Shown one piece after another: positions 56,816 through 64,000 of a stretch of 64,000 nucleotides of DNA. The position numbers and the translations under genes are program-made. How positions within the stretch are numbered: position 1 is the first letter of the stretch; each line of letters begins with the position of its first letter. The notes under the pieces were generated by a model that did no database searches, had not been told where the DNA came from, and saw only the letters and a program-made list of their open reading frames with translations. The DNA lies in contig NC_081415.1 in assembly GCF_030272615.1 (NCBI RefSeq), positions 102,584,296-102,648,295 of the forward strand, read 5' to 3'. The DNA is from Cryptomeria japonica. Taxonomy: Eukaryota > Streptophyta > Pinopsida > Cupressales > Cupressaceae.

Positions 56816-58642
56816 TGATGTCATGGAAATGGGGACAAGGCAACAACAAAGTTCAATGTTAATAAGTTAGTTTCAACCATAAAAACAAAACAAAGAACTA
56901 AAAACCATTCCAAACATATCAAAAGAGATTTCAAAAAGCATGAAAGAAGTTTAACAAAATAAAAGAAAGGAGAAGAGCCTCCCTAAGATGCTTCCATGAT
57001 GCCTTTTGATGCTTCTCCCTTGTTTCTCCCCTCTCCAAGTCCCAAATGAGTGTAGCTCTCAGCTTTTAGCACTAGCCATGGATGCCATATGGAGATTCAA
57101 GATGATTGAATATGATAAGCAAATGCTATGCAAGTGTAGATAGTGATGCTATGAAAAAGCTCTATGCTAATACCAGTATAACAACAATACTCTAATGCTT
57201 TCTCCTTTGCTTGAGGAGAAAGGTTCTATTTATAGAAGAAATGGGGAAATGAAGGGTTAAGATTGAGCAATCTTAACAAGGGTTAGAATTGAAAGATATT
57301 CAATCCATGTGAGACTTTCAACCCAATCCCAGTTTGACAAGTGTCACCATGAGGAGGCTTGAGAGGAGAGATAAGGAGCATTAAATGCTTGAGGAGACAT
57401 GATGGTTACCCTAGTCAAAGAAATAAATGCTTTGAAGAGACACATGGGTTACATGAGGGTTAAGTTAGGGGTCAAAGTCCTTAACTATGGGTGCAAGTGG
57501 AATTAACCATTAATGGTCATGTAAGAGCCATAAGTGGTTTGGAAGACTTAGAGGTTAATTTGTTGAACACATAAAGCATTAATTCCTTTTCAAAGACTTT
57601 GGAGTCTTTGAGAAGTGACTCCAATTTGCTTAGGAATGTGACAATATTTAGGGGATGGATTAGGTTAATTAGGAAGGGTTTAGAAGAATCTAGAAGGGGT
57701 TTAGGCATGCAAGTGGATTTTGTAGGAGAATGCAAGTGGGAGGAATTTTGAGATTTTCAATTAAAATAAAATCATTTATTTCAATTAAATGGTGTAATTT
57801 GCATTTGGGTAAATATTCAAATAAATATTAATTTATTTAAATGAGAAAAAGGAAGACAAAACATTAAATGCTTGAAGACTTTAAGGGAAACCATTAAAGG
57901 TTTGAGAAGACTCTAGAAGGAAGCCATTAAATTTGAAGACTTTAAGGGAAACCATTAAACTCTTAAGAAGACTTTAAGGGAAGCCATTAAGTTTGAAGAC
58001 TTTAAGGGAAACCATTAAAGGTTTGAGAAGACTCTAGAAGGAAGCCATTAAGTTTGAAGACTTTAAGGGAAACCATTAAAGGTTTCAAGTGGGTGAGGAT
58101 AAATAGGATTTTAAATAAATAATTTATTTAAAATAGTTGTGCAACTTGCATTTGTAGGAAAATGCAAGTGGGTGGAGGATAAAGGTGATTTAAATAAATA
58201 ATTTATTTAAAATAGTTGTGCAACTTGCATTTGTAGAAAAATACAAGTGGGTGGAGGATAAAGGTGATTTAAATAAATAATTTATTTAAAATAATTGTGC
58301 AACTTGCATTTGTAGGAAAATGCAAGTGGGTAGAGGATAAAGGTGATTTAAATTTATTTAAATGTGAGAGGTGGGATTTTGGGGGATTTAAATAAATATT
58401 AATTTATTTAAATGTGAGAGAATATTTAATTTAATAAATATGATTTATTTATTTAATTAACGGTTTGAATTTGTTAAGTGAATTAAATCAAATAAATTGA
58501 ATAATTTATTTAATTAATAGGAGAAGAGGGTTAAGATGAATTAATTAAATATATTAATTTAATTAATTATTAATTGATGGTTAAATAATCAAATAAATAT
58601 TAAATATTCATTTAATTAAGTGGACATATTTATGTGACTACA
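56816..58642 (-). repeat. Solo LTR of the element B family (1,827 bp)
   Basis: It begins TGATG and ends GTGACTACA on the + strand, with a 5-bp duplication AGTAG at 56,811-56,815 and 58,643-58,647. From about 57,000 it aligns with the element B LTR; the first 180 bp are more diverged. It contains three copies (B has one) of a module of about 80 bp at 58,108-58,345, ending GTGGGTGGAGGATAAAGGT or a close variant. It probably arose by recombination between the LTRs of a full element. Confidence 0.92.
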
Positions 58643-58647
58643 AGTAG

Positions 58648-59529
58648 AATTAGATTATTTTTTACTTTAAGATGATTTGGAAACATTTAAATTTAAGTTT
58701 AATTTATTATTAATTTATTATTATTTAAAATAATAAAATCATAAAATCATAAACTACTATTAGTATTTTATATTAATAATGATAAATTATACATACTGTC
58801 AAATAATAAATACATTAATAATTATAGTTATTTTAATTATTATAATTAATTAATCACTATAAAATATTAATATTAATGTGATAATTAAATTATATTCTAT
58901 ACTAAATACTAATTAGATTTATTATAAAATATGGAAACAATCAATTATGCTAATCAATTCTTATCTTATTAGATTTATTAGTTCTAATACAATATGAAAA
59001 CGACAAGTACTTGCCACTACGTGACCCTTGTTTCTATTACTAAGTCTAAAAAAATAAAAAAATATATTACAAATTATTTATTCTTGGTGTAGCAATCTAA
59101 AATATTATTTATTAGAAAAGGCTATCATAGAAGGCATAGAGGAAAATACACTCATCTTTATCACTACATTTCAAAATAGCTAGTCTTAAAAAATACATCA
59201 ATTTATGCGAGGTTTGAATGGAGTTTGAAAGCAATCAAATGGAAAGGGAATAAAGCTAATTGAGGTGACTAAGTTGAGAATAAAGGGATGCTTATATACA
59301 ACAGACTCATCACTATATTCTAGTCTGAATCTTCTCAACATAAATTCCAAGTAGGTATCATATTTGTTACCTATAAAAATATTAAACTTTGAATGCCCCC
59401 CGGGTTATTTCTTTCATTCGCCCTTGTCGCAGCCTTCCTTAATTTCCTAACTTCTATCGCAGGATTCATAACTTTTAGAACTGCTCGATCGGCCGACCAA
59501 CTTAGGAAAGTTTGCATAACGCCACCACC
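58648..59529. other. AT-rich flank, no gene seen
   Basis: Very AT-rich to about 59,100 with TTAATTATTA-type low complexity, then mixed sequence. I see no coding motif or terminal repeat. Confidence 0.6.
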
Positions 59530-60518
59530 TTTAGGAGGTCAGGCTTGTGCATACTTTTGAAAGGAGTTTGATGGTTATGAAGTTGCTCGATATCCTGACT
59601 CTTCGACACTCCTCGTGTCATGGTGAATGCCCAGCTTTCTCGAGGATTTTAAGGACACTATCTGTTCTAAGGATGTTTGGTGTAATTATGTCAAGTGGTT
59701 TCGGTACCTTGGATGGCAACATGAGTAATGGTAAATATAGGTTTTGCTTGGGCGACGATGAAACTGAATGGGACTGTCAGAATGATAGGAATAACAACTT
59801 CTTGCCATCCCTTCTCGCACCTCGTCAATTGCCACATCATGCATTATTTTCAGGAAACAAATCAAGGCAAGATTTTTGAAGTACCGACATTAATGGTCTT
59901 TAAGCAACACAAATATGAAAAAGGGCAGCAACATCCGTTACTTCCTTTGATGTTGTCATTCTTGCAAAAAATATTAAAGATAGCCCAAGGAGAAAGTTGT
60001 CATCATATTTACATGAATCAGAATGGTCTTGCCTCATGATGATGAACTGCCTTTTCATAATCCAAATTTGAACTGGCCAGAGATAGAGTAGGAGGATATA
60101 GTCCGATAGTTACGATCTTTTGCATGGAAAGCACAAACTGATTTAAGTGAATATAGGAAGAGCATCACCCTATTCGATAAGATTGCAGAACAAGTTGAGA
60201 ATCGTGAACAACATTTGCGAGACAAGCTAGAGGCGAGAAGAAACTTGAATAATTAACTTTGGCAAAATGGTACTCCCAGTTGGAAGAGGTCCTGTATTGC
60301 AGCTCCCAATGTCAACCCAATGCAGTGGCACATTCTTTTGAGCATGTTTGACTTTTTCCAAGCTATTGTTTTTTATTGGAAAGAATTCAAAGATATCTTG
60401 TTGACGCTAGTCGAAGAAGAAGAAAAGGCAGATGAGATCGACAGACGAATTGCGAAGCTGAACCCGGTACCTACAATGGAGCTTGAAGGTCTTGTAGCCG
60501 TACTTGTAGTGAGGTAAT
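59530..60518 (+). pseudogene. Degraded coding-like stretch, family unknown
   Basis: Several frames in succession give protein-like rather than random translations. KEFDGYEVARYPDSSTLLVS and MPSFLEDFKDTICSKDVWC are encoded near 59,561-59,700. LPHDDELPFHNPNLNWPEIE and SFAWKAQTDLSEYRKSITLF lie near 60,030-60,240. MQWHILLSMFDFFQAIVFYW and EEEEKADEIDRRIAKLNPVP follow from 60,320, ending at the TAA at 60,515-60,517. The frames are separated by stops (including one TGA where CGA is likely) and shifts. I do not recognise the protein. It could be a host pseudogene or an old transposon gene. Confidence 0.35.
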
Positions 60519-62058
60519 TTATATTTTGATGTTTCTCTTTAGGATTCTTGTTTTGAAATGGTCGTGATCAAGACCGTTATCTTTAGAAATTGTTTCTTGG
60601 AAATAGAAAAGACAGGAGGGTTATAGCTATAAATAGGTAGATTAGTTAATTTCAGAGGATCTTTTGGGAAAACTTTGTTTTTCTCATTAGAACACAAAAA
60701 ACTTTATGCATATGGTTGTCTGCTATTTTTAATATAGAGGAGCTACTAGTGGTTTTTCATATATTCATAAGCTTTGAATTATGGTGTGTGGATGCTTTTA
60801 TGTTCTTTGAAATGGATGTCAGTTGGTGAATTTATATTGAAATGTTGGATGATTTGAAATTTCAGTTGTTGTGGAATATTAATTGTAAATGGTGTTTCAT
60901 AGTGGCTTTATTTTAAAATCTAAAAAATTCTAAAAATTGTAGTTAGTATTATGAATGCCTTTACAAAGCTTTCTAGTTAAAATCTCTTTCCTTATTTGCT
61001 TTCCGGTTAAAAGCATATGAGTTGTTTGTTTATTCATTGAAAATCATTAGAAGGTAGCTGCCACCTTGTAAAATATGCAGAGAATCAGTCAATTCATATT
61101 TTGTTAGACTAGTTCAACTGTGGTTACATTTGTCATCTCCGTGGGCATGAGAATATAGAGTTAAGTGACAAATCTGTTAACCAACAATATTCTTTTCACA
61201 ATTTGAAATTGTATAATAATTTCAAGTAGGATTTATATTGTGAAATCTGAAACTATATGGTTTTGCTTATTTTTGAGTAAAAACCAGACTCTATAACTGA
61301 TAGATATTATATGGAAATCTTATCATATGTATAAATACAGATGTATTTATACATGTAATCATGTAACCATTAGATTTTCCATAAAACTCTAGGTAAACTA
61401 GTGAGGCAGAGAAGCAAATTTCATCTTGATCTTTTCCTTAATAGGCTGGTATGAAACAAACAAGAATACATTAGATTGTGATCACATGAAGCATAATAGA
61501 AAATTAGTTTAAATTGTTACAATGACTGCAACTATCAACAAGACTATGATGCAACATGTAGAAAACCATTATTTGCATTGTTGTCTCCATACAAAACTAG
61601 AATCAGTTGAATAAATCTATCACATGAATACAAAAATCATAGAGGAAATCCATTAAGTCTAATTTTTATTTTAATAGTAAATTGAAATAATATCTTGTTA
61701 AACAATTATTTAACATAGAGATAAAAATAATAGACATATGTAGATTCATGTTCATCTGAAAGGATGTTAGATTAAAACTTAAAAATAACCATTGAATGAT
61801 TTTATTTTGAGAATGTATACACATTATTTTATATACTTACAATATACCAAAATGTGATTTTCTAGTGTTTGTGATATACCTTCTCTATTTTATTTTTATA
61901 ATTTAAGTGACTCTTCTAGTGTTTGTAAACTAATGTTTCAAATCCGCATTCTTGTCATGTTGTAAATAGAAATGTTGAAAAGAAAATACATATATGGACA
62001 TAACTTAATCTGTTTTCTTACCTAGGTTATCATTCCTCATAACACATATAGTAATAGA

Positions 62059-62091
<33 letters not shown>

Positions 62092-62092
62092 T
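62059..62092 (+). repeat. Compound (TG)n(TA)n microsatellite
   Basis: About nine TG units followed by about eight TA units. Confidence 0.9.
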
Positions 62093-62164
62093 AGCATACC
62101 TTCTTTTAATATATTATTATTTTCAAAAGATGATTTGCATAATGTTAATCATCATGAGTGTACA

Positions 62165-62400
62165 CATATGCCAATTCATGTATAAGGTTGCATTAGTGAT
62201 GCATTGTAACAACCATGTAGAATGATGAACTATTAGGGATGCATATGAAAAGTCATGTATATGATCGCATTAGTGTTGTGTTGAATAACCATGTAGAATA
62301 GTGATGCATATGAATAATCGTAAGCATGAAGGTATTAGTGTTGCATTAAAATTAACATGTAGGATGATGAATCGGTATAAGATGCATATGAAATACCATG
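62165..62400 (+). repeat. Degenerate tandem repeat (65-78-bp period)
   Basis: Units begin with CATATG at 62,165, 62,242, 62,307 and 62,385. They contain TTAGTGTTG (or TTAGTGATG) and CATGTAGAATGATGA-type blocks in the same order. The copies are clearly diverged. Confidence 0.75.
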
Positions 62401-63228
62401 TAGAAAGAATTAAGATGTCTCATCTTAGGAGAGGGCATGGACACAAGATCATTGGTATATGTTACATTGTGTGTTGGATAAGCTATGTTTCCAGGAAGGG
62501 GTGTCGAATATGGAACAACATAGAAGGATGGTCCTCTTTTTATAAAAATCCACATTTTAAAATTGTTTTGGCCAAAGCCTAGTTCATTGAAATAGATAAA
62601 TTTCCCAACAAATTTACTTAACATGTTTCTCTATCACATCCTAATAACAGGGCACTGCATTATCGTATAGTAGATGTGCATGTAGATGTATCAAGCAACA
62701 CCATGGTTTCTATCTTGTCATTGTTTCTAGGTAGTTAGTCTCTTTACACAGGTTTGGTAGTTCTTCATGTTAGGAAGAACTATGGGGCATCATAATTGAT
62801 TTGTGGTTGGGAAAAAAAGTACATAGGCTATGTTCTCATCCTCAACTAGTAGATGGCCTTATTCTTAGTGGCGAGCAAGAATGATTGATTTTTGTTAATT
62901 TATATCATTATATTTTGCATTCTACTTTGCATTGATATCATAATAGCATGAAGGCCATCATTATACTCATGACTTATGTATACGTGCTTTCCCAAAACAA
63001 GCACTATAACTCCAATTGTAATTTGTGTTTTCTCATGGAGTTATTGTTATTAGATTATATTTGCTAATATGTTTTTTATTGAGGTAAAATAGGTTTTGAA
63101 GGGGGTCCTAAAATCTTGAACAACAATCAACTGCCTAAAACTAGAAAATAACAGAGCACCGATAACAAAACATCAATAGAAAAACAAATAAAAAATAAGG
63201 TCTAAACACAAACACAACTACTATAACT

Positions 63229-63955
63229 ATTCCAAGATTTTGGTGGCTTCAAGATCATTCTGAATTAGGAAATCATGTAGGTTCATCATCTCTTTTATAA
63301 CTTTTTTCCAATCCTTAATTGGCTTGGAATGGTTCCAAGTTTTGGCTAACGGTCCCTACATCTTTGTAGCATAATTACTTCTCTAATCATTCCCTACATC
63401 CTTACCAATAACTTCGCCTTTCATGACATCCCCAACAACACCAATACTAGCCCCAACAGTCTTATCTTTTTTCTCCTTTTCCATAATCTTCAGATCCTTG
63501 ACCTTGTCATTCAGAATCTGAAGGTCATCAAAACTATTTTGAAGGGTAGGTTGGCCGATGCTCGCCATAGTCTCAAGTTGCTTGCAAACATTATTGATAG
63601 TTTCCTCCAACAAACTAATTCTTCTCCCATGATCATTTCTAGTAACACTAATATCCCTGGTTACCTCCTCTAATAAGGACAACATTTTAGATTTGTCTTC
63701 CATACACTTCCCAATGACACCCCAACTATCAACATTATCTAGTTTGTTATGGAGGGTCTGAATATTCTCATTTATTAGCATAATCTCATTAAAGAACCAA
63801 CAAGACAACCTAAGTTGACCACTAGCTCCACTCCTAGAAAGATCCATTACATCCTCGATTTCCTCCATGAAGTTGTGACCTAAAATATCCTCCTCAATGT
63901 GGCTAATATTCTCATTAGCATGAGGAACATCCATATCACTTTGGTTTGCATTCAT
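63229..63955 (-). pseudogene. Coiled-coil reading frame, unknown function
   Basis: An open frame of 190 codons starts at the ATG at 63,955 and stops at 63,383. The same frame continues past two stops to a TAG near 63,229 (GPLAKTWNHSKPIKDWKKVI and MMNLHDFLIQNDLEATKILE), so the original protein was probably about 240 residues or longer. The N-terminus is acidic. The middle (residues 55-140) has heptad-like Leu/Ile spacing (INENIQTLHNKLDNV, MLSLLEEVTRD, RISLLEETINNV), suggesting a coiled coil. The tail is Lys/Gly-rich. I do not recognise the family; an ORF1 or gag-like protein of a retroelement is possible. No signal peptide or membrane segment is seen. Confidence 0.4.
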
Positions 63956-64000
63956 ATCAGGGTTGTCCTCCTCCTTAGTGCTCTATTATTCCCTTAAAAT

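Larger units (their letters stand above)
60519..63228. other. AT-rich flank with small repeats, no gene seen
   Basis: No supported gene. The open frames at 62,301-62,582 and 62,352-62,624 cover the local tandem repeat and lack any motif. There are A/T-rich tracts throughout and two local repeats listed separately. Confidence 0.6.

Noticed and set aside
56667-56849. Tyr-Ile repeat frame
   Set aside because: It is a translation of the (AT)n microsatellite.

Overview
This window is plant nuclear DNA from a large, repeat-rich genome. The evidence is a plant-type L1 LINE (DUF4283-like ORF1, APE endonuclease, RT, zf-RVT, RNase H) and several Ty3/gypsy elements whose pol carries a second, archaeal-type RNase H after the RT-linked one, a mark of the plant Tat/Ogre lineage. 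A gymnosperm is plausible from the size and decay of the elements, but the sequence does not prove it. I see no convincing intact host gene, tRNA, rRNA or CRISPR array.

The layout is a nest. One old L1 LINE (about 4.5-56.7 kb) is split into three pieces. Element A (7,751-32,098, + strand, TSD GGAGG) sits in the RT region of its ORF2. Element B (15,741-31,601, - strand, TSD CTGTT) sits inside the 3' LTR of A. Element C (33,393-54,058, - strand, TSD GTTGG) sits further down ORF2. Element D (33,630-41,340, - strand, TSD GATAG) sits inside the 3' LTR of C. A solo LTR of the B family (56,816-58,642, TSD AGTAG) lies just beyond the LINE 3' end. All five LTR insertions have 5-bp target duplications, so the order LINE, then A and C, then B and D is read directly from the sequence.

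B and C are decayed autonomous Tat-like elements (gag, protease, G-patch-like segment, RT, double RNase H, integrase). D keeps only a long gag-protease frame, so it is TR-GAG-like and non-autonomous. A has LTRs, PBS and PPT but no gag-pol; it holds a Pro/Ser/Asn-rich reading frame of unknown function (LARD-like). Almost all in-frame stops that I checked fit C-to-T change (CGA to TGA, CAA/CAG to TAA/TAG), as expected for methylated, silenced repeats.

The most interesting signals are non-coding and shared between elements. A stem-loop of 38-39 nt overlaps the polypurine tract in all four elements, with different stem sequences in D. A structured module lies between the coding region and the 3' LTR of A and B, partly kept in C. 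A leader core motif is shared by A, B and C, and A and C share twin splice-acceptor-like sites. Each element also has its own set of short CpG-rich repeats near its PBS. Together these suggest a common cis-acting RNA toolkit, which could let A and D be mobilised in trans.

The flanks (1-4.5 kb and 58.6-64 kb) are AT-rich, with tandem repeats, a degraded coding-like stretch near 59.5-60.5 kb and a coiled-coil reading frame near 63.2-64.0 kb.
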